The notes under the pieces are model-generated. The model had not been told where the DNA came from, did not search any database, and saw only the letters and a program-made list of their open reading frames with translations. Positions 46,657 to 57,569 of a DNA stretch of 64,000 nt are shown here, in pieces (within the stretch, counting starts at the first letter, position 1; the number at the start of each line of letters is the position of its first letter). This stretch comes from Prochlorococcus marinus str. MIT 9215 (GTDB lineage: Bacteria; Cyanobacteriota; Cyanobacteriia; PCC-6307; Cyanobiaceae). The DNA lies in the NCBI RefSeq assembly GCF_000018065.1, contig NC_009840.1, forward strand, positions 124,001-188,000, written 5' to 3'. Both the position numbers and the translations under genes were made by a program.

Positions 46657-47802
46657 ATGCTATCAACTCCCATACTACTAGACTACCAATCATCAACTCC
46701 TTGCTCTAAAGATGTTGTTGATTCTATGAAACCTTTTTGGAGTGATATATTTTCTAACCCCTCAAGCAAATCTAATTTGGCGGGTATAAACGCAAGCGCT
46801 ATTTTGGAAGCTTCAAGAGAAAGCATAAAACAAAATTTATTTCTTAAGAATAAAAAGATTATTTTTACAAGTGGAGCTACAGAATCTAATAATTTAGCCT
46901 TAATAGGTTTTGCAAGAAATTATTATAAAAAAACAGGAAATTATGGACATATTATTACCTTAAAAACGGAGCATAAAGCTGTATTGGAGCCCCTAAATCA
47001 ACTTAAAAAAGAGGGATTTGTGGTTACAGAAATCACTCCAGAAACAGATGGTTTAATTTCAGAAGGGCATTTCGAAAAAAATATAAGAGGTGATACATTT
47101 ATGGTAAGTGTTATGTTGGCAAATAACGAAATAGGAGTTATTCAGCCTATAGAGAACATTTCAAGGATGTGTAAATCGAGAGGAATAATTTTTCACTCTG
47201 ATTTTGCACAATGTCTAGGTTATATGGAGTTAGGCAATCTTTTATCAGATTTGAATATGATAACTATGAGTTCCCATAAAATTTATGGTCCCAAAGGGAT
47301 AGGACTTCTTTTGATTGATGAGGAAATTAATTTGGAGCCTTTAATTTTTGGAGGAGATCAGGAATATGGTCTCAGATCTGGTACATTACCTCTTCCTTTA
47401 ATAGTTGGGTTTGCTAAAGCAATAGAGATAGCAGTTTTTAATCAAAAAAAGAATGCTGAGAAATTACTTTCATATAGAAATACCCTTTTAGAGGGCTTGT
47501 TAGAAAATAATTCTGGTTTATTAATCAATGGCTCCATAGAAAAAAGATTACCTCACAATTTAAATTTGACTGTATTGGATTTAAACGGAGCAAAGTTGCA
47601 TAAACTTTTAAAATCTAAAATAATTTGTTCTAGTGGATCCGCATGCAGTAATGGTGAACCATCTCATGTTTTGCTCTCCTTAGGAAGATCTTTTAAAGAA
47701 GCAGAATCTTCAATAAGGTTAAGTATTGGATTAAGCACTAATTTAAAAGATATAAAACAATCAATTAATATAATTACAAATACAATAAATTCATTACGTT
47801 AG
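46657..47802 (+). CDS. Cysteine desulfurase, NifS/IscS class
   Basis: This 381-residue PLP enzyme removes sulfur from cysteine for iron-sulfur clusters and thiolated tRNA. Seen are TSGATESNNLALIGFARNY near residue 70, ANNEIGVIQPIE, the PLP lysine in MSSHKIYGPKGIGLL and GGDQEYGLRSGTLPLPLIVG. The active-site cysteine is in SSGSACSNGEPSHVL, which has the long-loop class I form. This differs from the SufS type. No scaffold gene is adjacent. A role in tRNA thiolation is as likely as cluster assembly. Confidence 0.9.
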   Translation: MLSTPILLDYQSSTPCSKDVVDSMKPFWSDIFSNPSSKSNLAGINASAILEASRESIKQNLFLKNKKIIFTSGATESNNLALIGFARNYYKKTGNYGHIITLKTEHKAVLEPLNQLKKEGFVVTEITPETDGLISEGHFEKNIRGDTFMVSVMLANNEIGVIQPIENISRMCKSRGIIFHSDFAQCLGYMELGNLLSDLNMITMSSHKIYGPKGIGLLLIDEEINLEPLIFGGDQEYGLRSGTLPLPLIVGFAKAIEIAVFNQKKNAEKLLSYRNTLLEGLLENNSGLLINGSIEKRLPHNLNLTVLDLNGAKLHKLLKSKIICSSGSACSNGEPSHVLLSLGRSFKEAESSIRLSIGLSTNLKDIKQSINIITNTINSLR

Positions 47803-47815
47803 CAATAATTGGCTC

Positions 47816-48718
47816 TTATTTTAATTGAGCAATTCTTAATTTTCCACTTCTAGCTCTTTTATTGAATTCGACTTCTTGTTCTGAAGGAGTTATTGGCTTT
47901 TTTGTCAGGTTTTTTAGTCTTTGATCATTCTTAAAAGAACTTTTAACTAACCTATCCTCCAGAGAATGAAAACTAATAATAGAAATAATACCGCCTGGCA
48001 AAAGCCATTCAGGGACAGCTTGCAAAAATTTTTCTAATACTTCAATCTCTTTATTAACAGCAATTCTTAGTGCTTGAAATGTTCTTGTTGCTGGGTGAAT
48101 TTTTTTATATCTTTGTTTAGGTGGGAAGCAGCCTGCAATAGAATAAGCTAACTCTTTTGTCCCAGAATATTTCCCATTTTCCTTCAAATCCAATTTTATT
48201 TTCCTAGCAATCTTTCTTGATAATCTTTCATCTCCATATTTATAAATTAAGTTAGCTAGATCTTTTTCATTTAAAGCCTCAATTAATTTCTCTGCATCAA
48301 CCTCAAGAAGAGGATTCATGCGCATATCAAGTGGACCATCTTTTTGGAAACTAAATCCTCTTTTAGGGTCATCAATTTGGTTACTATTTACTCCAAGATC
48401 TGCAATCACAAAAGAAACTTTTTCTTTTGGTACAAAATCCGCAAAATTTGAGGCCCTTATATCAATCCTATTTTTAAATTCATCAAGTTTTTTTGATGCT
48501 GATATTCTCGCGAATGGATCTTGATCAAGTCCAATTATATTTAATTCCGAATATTTTCTCAATAAATTAAAAGAGTGCCCTCCTCCGCCTAAAGTTGCAT
48601 CTATTCCTTTGAGTTGGTTGTTATGTATTAATGGATAATGCTCTAATGAGGCCATAATCTCATCTGTCATAACTGATTTATGATTGAAAAAAGATGAATC
48701 AGATAGGTCAGTTTGCAT
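47816..48718 (-). CDS. rsmH: 16S rRNA (cytosine-1402-N4)-methyltransferase
   Basis: This 300-residue RsmH (MraW) methylates C1402 of 16S rRNA in the ribosomal P site. Seen are HKSVMTDEIM, GIDATLGGGGHSFNLL (SAM site), IIGLDQDPFA, FVIADLGVNSNQIDDPKRGFSFQKDGPLDMRMN, HPATRTFQALRIAVNKEIEVLEKFL and IISFHSLEDRLVK. The final residues RSGKLRIAQ are also family-typical. It is not in a cell-division cluster here; it is divergent from ndhH across 38 bases. Confidence 0.96.
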   Translation of the reverse strand: MQTDLSDSSFFNHKSVMTDEIMASLEHYPLIHNNQLKGIDATLGGGGHSFNLLRKYSELNIIGLDQDPFARISASKKLDEFKNRIDIRASNFADFVPKEKVSFVIADLGVNSNQIDDPKRGFSFQKDGPLDMRMNPLLEVDAEKLIEALNEKDLANLIYKYGDERLSRKIARKIKLDLKENGKYSGTKELAYSIAGCFPPKQRYKKIHPATRTFQALRIAVNKEIEVLEKFLQAVPEWLLPGGIISIISFHSLEDRLVKSSFKNDQRLKNLTKKPITPSEQEVEFNKRARSGKLRIAQLK

Positions 48719-48756
48719 AACTTTCGACTAAGATTTGTTTAGAAGTTAAATTTCGA

Positions 48757-49944
48757 ATGGCTCAGCTAGAGACTAGAACAGAACCAATGGTGGTCAATTT
48801 TGGCCCTCACCATCCTTCAATGCATGGGGTTTTAAGGTTAGTTGTAACTCTTGATGGTGAGAATGTCATTGATTGTGAGCCGGTAATTGGATATTTACAT
48901 AGAGGAATGGAAAAGATAGCTGAAAACAGGACAAATGTAATGTATGTCCCTTATGTAAGCAGAATGGATTATGCAGCAGGAATGTTTTATGAAGCTATTG
49001 TAGTAAATGCTCCTGAAAGATTAGCTAATATTCCAGTCCCTAAAAGAGCTAGTTACATCAGAGTTCTTATGCTCGAACTTAATCGTATTGCTAATCATCT
49101 TTTGTGGCTTGGTCCCTTTTTAGCAGACGTAGGAGCTCAAACTCCATTTTTCTATATTTTTAGAGAAAGAGAAATGATTTATGACCTCTGGGAAGCTGCT
49201 ACTGGTCAAAGGCTAATAAATAATAATTTCTTTAGGATAGGTGGTGTCGCATGTGATCTTCCATATGGATGGTTAGAAAAATGTATAGACTTTTGTGATT
49301 GGTTTGGACCTAAGATTGATGAATATGAAAAATTAATCACAAATAATCCAATTTTTAGAAAAAGAATTGAAGGTCTCGGAACAATACAAAGAGACCAGGC
49401 AATTAATTGGTCTTTGTCTGGGCCAATGCTTAGAGCTTCTGGAGTTTCCTGGGATTTAAGGAAAGTCGATAGTTATGAATGTTATGACGATTTTGATTGG
49501 CAGATTGCTTCAGAAAAAGAAGGTGATTGTTATGCGAGATATCGAGTAAGAGTTGAGGAAATGAGACAATCACTAAGCATCATTCGCCAAGCCTGCAAAA
49601 TGATTCCAGGAGGTCCAACAGAAAATTTAGAAGCTCAAAGAATGGCTACTGAAGATAAGAAAAGTGAAATATTTGGTATTGATTATCAATATGTAGCTAA
49701 GAAGGTTGCTCCAACTTTTAAAATTCCTAACGGAGAATTGTATACAAGATTAGAGTCCGGTAAAGGTGAAATAGGTGTATTTATTCAAGGAAATAATGAA
49801 GTTACCCCATGGAGATTTAAAATCAGAGCAGCTGATTTAAATAATCTGCAAATATTGCCTCATATCCTTAAAGGTGCCAAAATCGCTGATATTATGGCAA
49901 TCCTTGGCTCAATAGATGTAATTATGGGATCTGTTGATAGATAA
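48757..49944 (+). CDS. ndhH: NAD(P)H-quinone oxidoreductase subunit H
   Basis: This 395-residue 49-kDa-type (NuoD) subunit carries the quinone-reduction site. Seen are [50 protein letters not shown], the [18 protein letters not shown] section and the C-terminal [18 protein letters not shown]. The family does not bind a metal despite its hydrogenase ancestry. It stands apart from the other ndh genes and is followed 9 bases later by the thioesterase gene of the phylloquinone block. Confidence 0.97.
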
Positions 49945-49953
49945 GTTCTTTAA

Positions 49954-50406
<453 letters not shown>

Positions 50407-50409
50407 ATA

Positions 50410-51624
50410 TTATTTTTTAAATTTATAGTTTATTTTTTCTATACTGGTATTTTTGTTTTTAACAATCCACTTTTCAGGTTTTTCATGTTTAGGCCAACTT
50501 TGAGAAAATCTTTTTAATAAATTTAATGAATTTTCAATATTTTTATTATTTGTATGTTCTTTATATTCAACAATCACCTTAATTTTATTTCCCCATAATT
50601 TGTCGGATGCTTTTGAAATATTGAATTTATTAATTGGGATATTTTCTTTCATAATGAAATCATTTAATCGAGACTCAATTACCTTTGGAAAAACTATTTC
50701 TCCTCCTGAATTAAAAGCGTTATCACTTCTTCCAAGAAAGTTTAAATATAAAGAATTATTGATTTGATTAATTTCTCCTAAATCACCGGTGCACCACCAC
50801 CCATTTTTATTTTTGAAATTTTTAGTTTTTGAAGAATCTATTATTTCGATTCCAATTCTGGCTGATTTAATCTCGATTAATCCTTGTGTGTTAATTCTTA
50901 TTTTTGTATCAGGTAGTATTTCTCCAACATTTTTAAATCCCATTAAGAATTCTTTTGGTTTTAAACTAGTAACCATTGCGGCTGTTTCAGTAGAGCCGTA
51001 ACAAGGTGCTAATTTTATTTTTTCTTCTATACATTGTTCTGCAGTCTCCCTTGAAATTGAAGCTCCACCTACCCAAATTAGATCAAAAATTTTTAGCCAA
51101 CTAATACCATCTTTTTTAGCTAAAAGTCTTTGTAATTGTGTAGGTACTAATGATGTAATCAAGTGTTTTTTGTTGTTTTTAGATTTAATTGAGAAAAGTA
51201 AAAGTTCTCTAGTATTTTTTAGTAAATTCGGAGAAATATTAATACAATCACATCCCCAAGCTTGACTTCTAAAAATTGGCATTAATCCACTTATATGGTT
51301 CAGGGGTAAAGTATTTAAAATTAAGCATTTTTGCAATTCAAATCCTTGCTCTATTAGCCATTGTCCTGAGGTAATTGCAGATAATTTAAGATTATTAAAA
51401 TGGTGAAAACATTTTCTTGGTTTTCCACAACTACCACTACTGTTTAAGATAATTGCTGGCCCATGTTCAGTAATTGAATCTAATACACCTTCATATTCAT
51501 AAAATTTGTTTTTTACATAAATAATTTTATTTTCTCTAATTTTTTCAATAATTTTTTCGACAGATTGAGTTTCATTATTTTCAACTTCAATAGTATGAAT
51601 TTTATTTTTCATAATTGATTCCAT
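50410..51624 (-). CDS. menE: O-succinylbenzoate-CoA ligase
   Basis: This 404-residue ANL-family adenylate-forming enzyme is short compared with acyl-CoA ligases, as MenE is. The phosphate loop is LNSSGSCGKPRKC (consensus TSGTTGxPK), in which the usual second Thr pair is SC. Other motifs are YGSTETAAM (A5 type) and GWWCTGDLGE (A7). LGRSDNAFNSGGEIVFPKVIE (A8) and KLWGNKI also appear. It activates o-succinylbenzoate to the CoA ester. The start is ATG 51624, or 51612 (MKNKIHTIE). It overlaps the upstream menC end by 16 bases. Confidence 0.9.
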   Translation of the reverse strand: MESIMKNKIHTIEVENNETQSVEKIIEKIRENKIIYVKNKFYEYEGVLDSITEHGPAIILNSSGSCGKPRKCFHHFNNLKLSAITSGQWLIEQGFELQKCLILNTLPLNHISGLMPIFRSQAWGCDCINISPNLLKNTRELLLFSIKSKNNKKHLITSLVPTQLQRLLAKKDGISWLKIFDLIWVGGASISRETAEQCIEEKIKLAPCYGSTETAAMVTSLKPKEFLMGFKNVGEILPDTKIRINTQGLIEIKSARIGIEIIDSSKTKNFKNKNGWWCTGDLGEINQINNSLYLNFLGRSDNAFNSGGEIVFPKVIESRLNDFIMKENIPINKFNISKASDKLWGNKIKVIVEYKEHTNNKNIENSLNLLKRFSQSWPKHEKPEKWIVKNKNTSIEKINYKFKK

Positions 51625-52574
51625 ATCTTTGTTGCTTCATTTAAAAATAGAAACGAATTTGGGAATTTATTCATGGCTAACCCAGGAACTTTTGGAGTTG
51701 GTCCTTGTAATTGTAAAGACGATAAATGATAAAGCCATCTTTTTCCTATTCCAGTTTCAAATGAGGTGCTTATAGATATTAAAGCTTTTTTATTTTCTAA
51801 TTCTCTTAAAAGCTTAACTGGATTATTTTCTTGAGAAGGTCTTCGAATTTGCCAACCCTTCCACTCATCAATCAAAGTTGGAAATTTTAAAAGTGATTCA
51901 TCTAAGGCTATTGGGATTTTTTTATTGAGTTTTTTCATTCCTTCAATATCATCAACACAGAGAGGTTGTTCTAACCAATCTATATTTTTGTTATTTTTCA
52001 AAATATCAGCCCATCTATTAGCTATCTTTCTCTCCCAAGAACCATTAGCATCTATTCTTAACTTAATATTATTATCTATTTGACTTAAAATTTCTTCTAA
52101 ATTCGCTTCTTCCTCATGGTTATCTCTTAATGCTACTTTCCATTTTATGGTTACTGATTTTCCAATATTAGATTGTCTTTTTTTAATTTCATTTAGCTCT
52201 GAAATTACATTTTCAGAATTTAAAAGTATTGCTGTTTTATCAATTTTATCAAAGGCATAGTTTTTTTTAAAAATTATTTTTCCATTTATCTCAGCTAATG
52301 CAGAATTTATTGCAGATTGAATGCATGGGTGAAAAATATTTATTTGCTCAGATAACTTAAATAATTCTACATTCTCAGGGATCATATTTAGTTGTTTTGC
52401 ACATTTTTTTAAGTCTTCTTCTAGAAGTGGTGAAACTTCTCCAAAACCAATTTTATTATCATTACTTCTTAATTTAATTATCCAACCCAGTTTTGTAAGA
52501 TAAGTGGTTTTAGAATTTTCTACTTTTTTGGATAACTTAAAGCTATAAGTTTTTTTTTTAAATATTAATTTCAT
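51609..52574 (-). CDS. menC: o-Succinylbenzoate synthase
   Basis: This 321-residue enolase-superfamily enzyme dehydrates SHCHC. Metal ligands are D174 (RIDANGSW), E202 (WLEQPL) and D225 (IALDESL). The K144-x-K146 base motif is present (TIKWK). The lysine expected on the opposite face (KPS in most MenC) is Arg here: WQIRRPSQ, residues 242-248. STSFETGIGKRWLYHLSSLQ and GLAMNKFPNS complete the barrel. It overlaps menA by 4 bases (ATGA) and menE by 16, making a tightly coupled menA-C-E unit. Confidence 0.9.
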   Translation of the reverse strand: MKLIFKKKTYSFKLSKKVENSKTTYLTKLGWIIKLRSNDNKIGFGEVSPLLEEDLKKCAKQLNMIPENVELFKLSEQINIFHPCIQSAINSALAEINGKIIFKKNYAFDKIDKTAILLNSENVISELNEIKKRQSNIGKSVTIKWKVALRDNHEEEANLEEILSQIDNNIKLRIDANGSWERKIANRWADILKNNKNIDWLEQPLCVDDIEGMKKLNKKIPIALDESLLKFPTLIDEWKGWQIRRPSQENNPVKLLRELENKKALISISTSFETGIGKRWLYHLSSLQLQGPTPKVPGLAMNKFPNSFLFLNEATKIWNQL

Positions 52575-53488
52575 TTATTAAGTAAGTAATTAAATATTAA
52601 TCCTGTGATTAAGCCAACTCCATTAAAAGTTTGAAATTTTATTGCGATGAATTTGGAATTTTTTATTGCAGAAGGTTTTCTATATGAATATTTTAATAAA
52701 TTTATAAGTTTTATTGCTTGAGGAAAACTAATCAAATAAAGGATACAAAATACTGGAATAAATCCAGTAAGTATAGTTAAAAGTTGAAAAATATATATTG
52801 TGAAAATTATCCAAGGCACAAATTGAGAACCTTTTTTTGCTCCTAAGCGAACCAAAGGTGAATTTTTTCCATGCTTTTTATCTTCAGAAATTTGATGAAA
52901 ATGAGAACAAAATAATACAAGAGTTGTTGCCAATGAAGGACCTGAACCAAGTAATAAAGAAACTCTCCAGGGAATATCTTCAAAGTAAATATTAGAAGGA
53001 TTTAACGCAATTAAGATTGCAGAGTAGGCAAAAGGTCCAAATGCAAGCCAGCATAATGGTTCCCCTAAACCTTGATATCCAAATCTAAAAGGAGGTCCTT
53101 GATATAAATATCCTAAGAAGCAGCAAGATGCCACCAAAATTAAAATGTTTATACTTAATGATACTGAAATAATTGAAATTATTAATAAACCAATAAATAA
53201 AGATGTATATGCAATAAATGAAATTATTTTTTTATTTTTTACAAGATTTACAATTGAATGGAATTTAAATTCATCGATTCCTGTTTCTGCGTCGAATAAA
53301 TCATTAGTTAGGTTTTCCCAAAGTAGTATAAAAATTGCAGCTAAAGTAAATGCAATCAAATTATAAATTTTTACCTTTTCATATTGATTGAGTATATAAG
53401 CCCCTGTTATTAAAACTGGAAGTATGGCAACAGAATAAAGAGGCCATTTTATCGCTTGTTGCCATAATTTTTTTTTATCTTCATTCAT
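52571..53488 (-). CDS. menA: 1,4-dihydroxy-2-naphthoate phytyltransferase
   Basis: This 305-residue UbiA-family prenyltransferase has eight or so hydrophobic helices. The first aspartate motif is around NLTNDLFDAETGIDE (NDxxDxxxD). A second polar loop is FCSHFHQISEDKKHGKNSPLVRLG. It attaches the phytyl chain to DHNA, and the product is methylated to phylloquinone, the A1 acceptor of photosystem I. It is the first gene of menA-C-E and is divergent from menF across 101 bases. Confidence 0.93.
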   Translation of the reverse strand: MNEDKKKLWQQAIKWPLYSVAILPVLITGAYILNQYEKVKIYNLIAFTLAAIFILLWENLTNDLFDAETGIDEFKFHSIVNLVKNKKIISFIAYTSLFIGLLIISIISVSLSINILILVASCCFLGYLYQGPPFRFGYQGLGEPLCWLAFGPFAYSAILIALNPSNIYFEDIPWRVSLLLGSGPSLATTLVLFCSHFHQISEDKKHGKNSPLVRLGAKKGSQFVPWIIFTIYIFQLLTILTGFIPVFCILYLISFPQAIKLINLLKYSYRKPSAIKNSKFIAIKFQTFNGVGLITGLIFNYLLNK

Positions 53489-53589
53489 TTTTATTTAACT
53501 CACAAAATTCGATCATTATTAAATATAGTTTATAAATTGAGTTACATTTTTTACTTTATTGCATGATTTTTAGTTATTTTCAATAAGTA

Positions 53590-55002
53590 ATGAAAAATGA
53601 TTTAAACTTAACAGATTTTTTAAAAGATGTATTTTGCTCTTTCGATCAGAAAGTGGAAAATTCTGGATTAGTAACTATTTGTCTTGAGATTCCTTGTATT
53701 GATTTATTAAAAGTATATGAATTGTTTATAAATAAATATCCGTTTTCTTCATTTTGGGAGGAATCTAAAGGTATTTCATATATTGCTTTTGAGAAATGTA
53801 AGTATGTTACTTTGGATGGTCCAAAAAGATTTGAGGTGGCAAAAGAGTTTAATTCTGAGAATTTTAAAAATTTAATTAACTTAACTAGTGAATCACATGA
53901 TTCTGCGCTTTCAAAAATAATTTATCTATTTTCTTTCTCTGAAAATTTGAATAATAATAATTTACCTTCAGATATCCCTAGTTTGGAAGCCATCTTGCCA
54001 AAAATATTAATTACTAAAAGTGATAAGAATTGCTGGTTAAGAATCAATGGGCATGTTGAAGGTAAATCATCATTAAGAAAATTAATTGAAGAAATATGGA
54101 CAATTAGAAATCAAGTTATTAATTATGAGCAAGAATTAATAAAATCATCTAGCTTAAAAAATAGTTTTAATTTTCCTATTATTGATGATTTCTTGCACTC
54201 CTTAGAAACTTCTAATACAAATTTGAAAAAAGTAGTAAATAAAGGCATTCAATTAGTAGAAAAAGGTATTCTCGAAAAGATAGTTTTAGCCAATAGAGTT
54301 AAAATAAAATTTAAAAATAAATTAGATTTAGTAGAAATTTTAAAAAGATTAAAAAAGAATCATTCAAATACATGCAGATACGTTTGGAAAAGAAATAGTA
54401 AGGATATTTTGTTTGGAGCATCTCCAGAAAAATTATTTTCTTTTACTAAACCTAATTTAACTTTGGAGGCTCTCGCTGGAACTATCTCTACTAATTCAAA
54501 TTTTAAGAAATTACTAAAAAGTACTAAAGACTTAAAGGAACATAATTATGTAACACAGTATTTGATTAAATGTTTAGAAGTTTCAAAAATAAAAAACTTT
54601 AAAAAAAGTGATATCAGGGTAAATTCATTTGGAGATATTTCTCATTTGCAAACACTTATTTTCTCGAAAGTTGAAAATTTATGTCCTTTTGAATTACTTA
54701 AAAACTTACACCCATCTCCGGCTGTTTGTGGATACCCAAAAAATGCAGCATTGGATTGGATAAATACTCTTGAGTCTTTTCCTAGAGGAAATTATGCTTC
54801 TCCAATGGGTTGGGTTGATGCATCAGGAAATGCATCATTTCTTTTAGCCATAAGAGGCGCAAGATATATTGAAGAAAATATTGAATTTACTGCCGGTTCA
54901 GGTATAGTTTCAGGTTCAGTTTTAGATAAAGAAATAGATGAGATTAAATTAAAATTTGAATCTATAGTAAAACAAATATTTTTCGCTAAAAATCCTAAAT
55001 AA
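53590..55002 (+). CDS. menF: Isochorismate synthase
   Basis: This 470-residue protein has a C-terminal chorismate-binding domain: [64 protein letters not shown] and [18 protein letters not shown]. The GAGI-like AGSGIVSGS end follows. The motif set belongs to MenF/EntC rather than TrpE or PabB. It converts chorismate to isochorismate, the entry step of phylloquinone synthesis. It is divergent from menA and overlaps the convergent gshB end by 8 bases. Confidence 0.93.
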   Translation: MKNDLNLTDFLKDVFCSFDQKVENSGLVTICLEIPCIDLLKVYELFINKYPFSSFWEESKGISYIAFEKCKYVTLDGPKRFEVAKEFNSENFKNLINLTSESHDSALSKIIYLFSFSENLNNNNLPSDIPSLEAILPKILITKSDKNCWLRINGHVEGKSSLRKLIEEIWTIRNQVINYEQELIKSSSLKNSFNFPIIDDFLHSLETSNTNLKKVVNKGIQLVEKGILEKIVLANRVKIKFKNKLDLVEILKRLKKNHSNTCRYVWKRNSKDILFGASPEKLFSFTKPNLTLEALAGTISTNSNFKKLLKSTKDLKEHNYVTQYLIKCLEVSKIKNFKKSDIRVNSFGDISHLQTLIFSKVENLCPFELLKNLHPSPAVCGYPKNAALDWINTLESFPRGNYASPMGWVDASGNASFLLAIRGARYIEENIEFTAGSGIVSGSVLDKEIDEIKLKFESIVKQIFFAKNPK

Positions 55003-55918
55003 TTTCCACTAATTTTTCAATTACTTCCACTGAAACATTCTTATTGGATAAATTTTCTATTTCTCTTAAACCTGTTGGACTGGTAACATTAATCTCGCTC
55101 AGCATTCCATTTATTACATCAATACCTACAAAAAATAAACCTTCATCTTTGAAGTGTTGAGATAATTCTGAGCAGATACTTTTTTCTTTTTCTGTTAATA
55201 ATGTTAGTTCAGCTTTTCCTCCCATCGCTAAGTTACTCCTAAAATCGCCTCCTTGAGGAATCCTATTTATAGATCCAATTGCTTCACCATTTACGATAAT
55301 TATTCTTTTATCACCATCTATGACTTCAGGAATAAATTTTTGCATCATAACGGGTAATTCTTCTTGAGAAGTGATTAATTCAATAATTGATTTAATTCCT
55401 GGAGAATTTTTATTTATCCTTATAACACCTTGACCACCTTTCCCTCCAAGAGGTTTTATTACTACTTCATTATTTATGTTTGCAAAATTAATAAGATCTT
55501 TTACCTTACTCGCAACTATTGTAGGTGCCATTAAGTGGCTGTACCTCAAAGCACCTAACTTTTCATTCCATGCTCTTAATGATGAAGGTTTGTTAATTAC
55601 TTTTACTCCTTTTCTTTCGGCAACTTCTAAAAGATGTGTTGCATACAAATAAGCCTCATTTACAGGAGGATCTTTTCTCATCCAAATGCAATTAAATTCG
55701 GCGAGAGGGATGCAATCATTCTCTTTTAAAGAAATCCACGGATTGACTTCAACTTTTACGGAAGAAGCCCATACTTCATCACCTCTAGCTTCAAGGTCTT
55801 GAGGAGTACAACTCCAGATTTCAATATTTTTTTTGGATGATGCTTGCATTAAAGCAGCAGATGAATCTTTTAAGGGGTTTATATTTTTTATTGGATCTAT
55901 TACGAATAGAAATTTCAT
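54995..55918 (-). CDS. gshB: Glutathione synthetase
   Basis: This 307-residue ATP-grasp enzyme joins gamma-glutamylcysteine and glycine. Seen are [63 protein letters not shown] (ATP-grasp loop), [20 protein letters not shown] and [13 protein letters not shown]. The ending [16 protein letters not shown] supplies metal and phosphate ligands. It lies 5 bases downstream of grxC, an apt pairing of glutathione synthesis and use. Confidence 0.96.
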   Translation of the reverse strand: MKFLFVIDPIKNINPLKDSSAALMQASSKKNIEIWSCTPQDLEARGDEVWASSVKVEVNPWISLKENDCIPLAEFNCIWMRKDPPVNEAYLYATHLLEVAERKGVKVINKPSSLRAWNEKLGALRYSHLMAPTIVASKVKDLINFANINNEVVIKPLGGKGGQGVIRINKNSPGIKSIIELITSQEELPVMMQKFIPEVIDGDKRIIIVNGEAIGSINRIPQGGDFRSNLAMGGKAELTLLTEKEKSICSELSQHFKDEGLFFVGIDVINGMLSEINVTSPTGLREIENLSNKNVSVEVIEKLVEII

Positions 55919-55923
55919 ATGAT

Positions 55924-56178
55924 CTAGCCTAATAGTGAGTCTAATTTGTTTTCATTTTCTAATGTGTAGAGATCGTCGCAGCCTCCAATACCCTCATTAT
56001 CTATAAATATTTGTGGTAATGTTCCTCTACCATCAGCTCTTTCAGTCATCAATGCTCTGGCATCTTCATCACCATCAATCTTATATTCTGTAAAATTTAT
56101 ATTTTTTTTCTTGAGTAGGGATTTTGCTCGAATACAGAATGGGCAATATTGCCAAGTATAAATTTCAACTTTGGACAT
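55924..56178 (-). CDS. grxC: Glutaredoxin
   Basis: This 84-residue dithiol glutaredoxin has active site C12-P-F-C15 ([16 protein letters not shown]). The cis-proline TLPQIFID and [10 protein letters not shown] glutathione-binding motif follow. It reduces protein disulfides with glutathione. It sits immediately upstream of gshB on the same strand and is divergent from prfB across about 76 bases. Confidence 0.95.
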   Translation of the reverse strand: MSKVEIYTWQYCPFCIRAKSLLKKKNINFTEYKIDGDEDARALMTERADGRGTLPQIFIDNEGIGGCDDLYTLENENKLDSLLG

Positions 56179-56254
56179 TTTTTTAAAATAATACTTAGTT
56201 TATACTATTAAACAAAAGTGCCTGTTAGATTATAAATAACGATTAAATTCTCTT

Positions 56255-57377
56255 TTGATAGATATTACGGATTTCAAAAAAGATCTTTCGGAACTAACAG
56301 AGCGCCTGGGTAATGCTCAGGATTGTCTTTGACGTTCCAAGATTAAAAGCGAAAAGGAGAGAGTTAGAGCAAATTTCTGCTCAGCCTGCATTTTGGGAGA
56401 ATCAAGAAGAAGCGAAAAAACAAATGTTAATCCTTGATGATGTTAAGGCTCAACTCGAATTGTTAGATAAATGGAAAACTTTTATTTCTGATGCTAATGC
56501 CTCTCTTGAGCTTTATTCTTTAGAACCAGAAGAGGAAATGATTTTGGAATCTAAGCAGGGCCTCAAGAAATTAAGAGAGAATTTAGATAAATGGGAATTT
56601 GAAAGATTGTTATGTGGTGAATATGATAAGGAAGGAGCAGTAGTTTCTATTAATGCAGGTGCGGGTGGAACAGATGCGCAGGATTGGGTAGAGATCTTAT
56701 TGAGAATGTATTCAAGATGGGCCGATAATAATCAAATGAGCCTTGTCATTAATGAATTATCTCAAGGAGAAGAAGCGGGTATTAAAAGTGTAACATTTGA
56801 AATTGATGGAAAATATGCATACGGATATCTACAACATGAAAAAGGAACTCATAGATTAGTAAGAATTTCTCCTTTTAATGCTAATGGTAAAAGACAAACC
56901 AGCTTTGCTGGCGTTGAGGTTATGCCAAAATTAGATGACAATATTTCACTTGATATACCTGAAAAAGATTTAGAAATTACAACAAGTAGATCCGGTGGGG
57001 CTGGAGGACAAAATGTTAATAAAGTAGAAACAGCGGTGAGAATTGTTCATTTGCCTTCAGGGATTTCAGTAAGATGTACCCAAGAAAGATCGCAATTACA
57101 AAATAAAGAAAAAGCTATGTTACTTCTTAAGTCTAAACTACTAGTGATTGCTAAAGAACAACGAGCTGCAGAAGTTGCTGATATTAAAGGTGATATTGTG
57201 GAAGCTGCATGGGGCAATCAAATAAGAAATTATGTTTTCCATCCCTATCAAATGGTAAAAGATCTTAGGACTATGCAGGAGACTAATGACTTAGATAGTG
57301 TTTTAGATGGTGGACTTGAACCATTTATTCATGAATTATTACGCATGAATATTTCTTCTAACGAATCTATTGAATAA
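56255..57377 (+). CDS. prfB: Peptide chain release factor 2, programmed +1 frameshift
   Basis: The gene is read in two frames. A short frame starts at TTG 56255 and runs 25 codons to CTT (56327-56329), where TGA 56330-56332 stops it. Skipping T56330 continues at GAC 56331 through 57377. The joined product is 373 residues. The slip site is CTT TGA C, as in E. coli prfB, so RF2 shortage at its own UGA promotes the shift. In the joined product the stop-recognition tripeptide SPF is at 205-207 and the catalytic GGQ at 250-252, the same numbers as in E. coli RF2. No other start exists upstream before a TAA at 56237. Confidence 0.93.
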
Positions 57378-57380
57378 CTA

Positions 57381-57563
57381 ATGAAAAATAAAAACGAAAA
57401 TATAGAAAAAAAAGTTGCTCCTCCAAGCTTTATAAAGCTTGCTATGAGAAATATGGTAAGGAAGGGTTCAAAAAGTATTTATCATTTTTCAATAACCTTT
57501 CTAGTTTTAATTGGGATATTAATACTTGTAGCCACAATAGGTAAGCCCAATATTCCTGTATAA
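57381..57563 (+). CDS. DUF3285 small membrane protein
   Basis: The protein has 60 residues. A basic N-terminal half contains PPSFIKLAMRNMVRKGSKS. One transmembrane helix follows (IYHFSITFLVLIGILILVATIG) and the tail is short. This is the DUF3285 pattern, restricted mostly to cyanobacteria. By charge the N-terminus should face the cytoplasm. The function is unknown. It lies 3 bases after prfB and 6 bases before ybeY on the same strand. Confidence 0.82.
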   Translation: MKNKNENIEKKVAPPSFIKLAMRNMVRKGSKSIYHFSITFLVLIGILILVATIGKPNIPV

Positions 57564-57569
57564 GAATCT

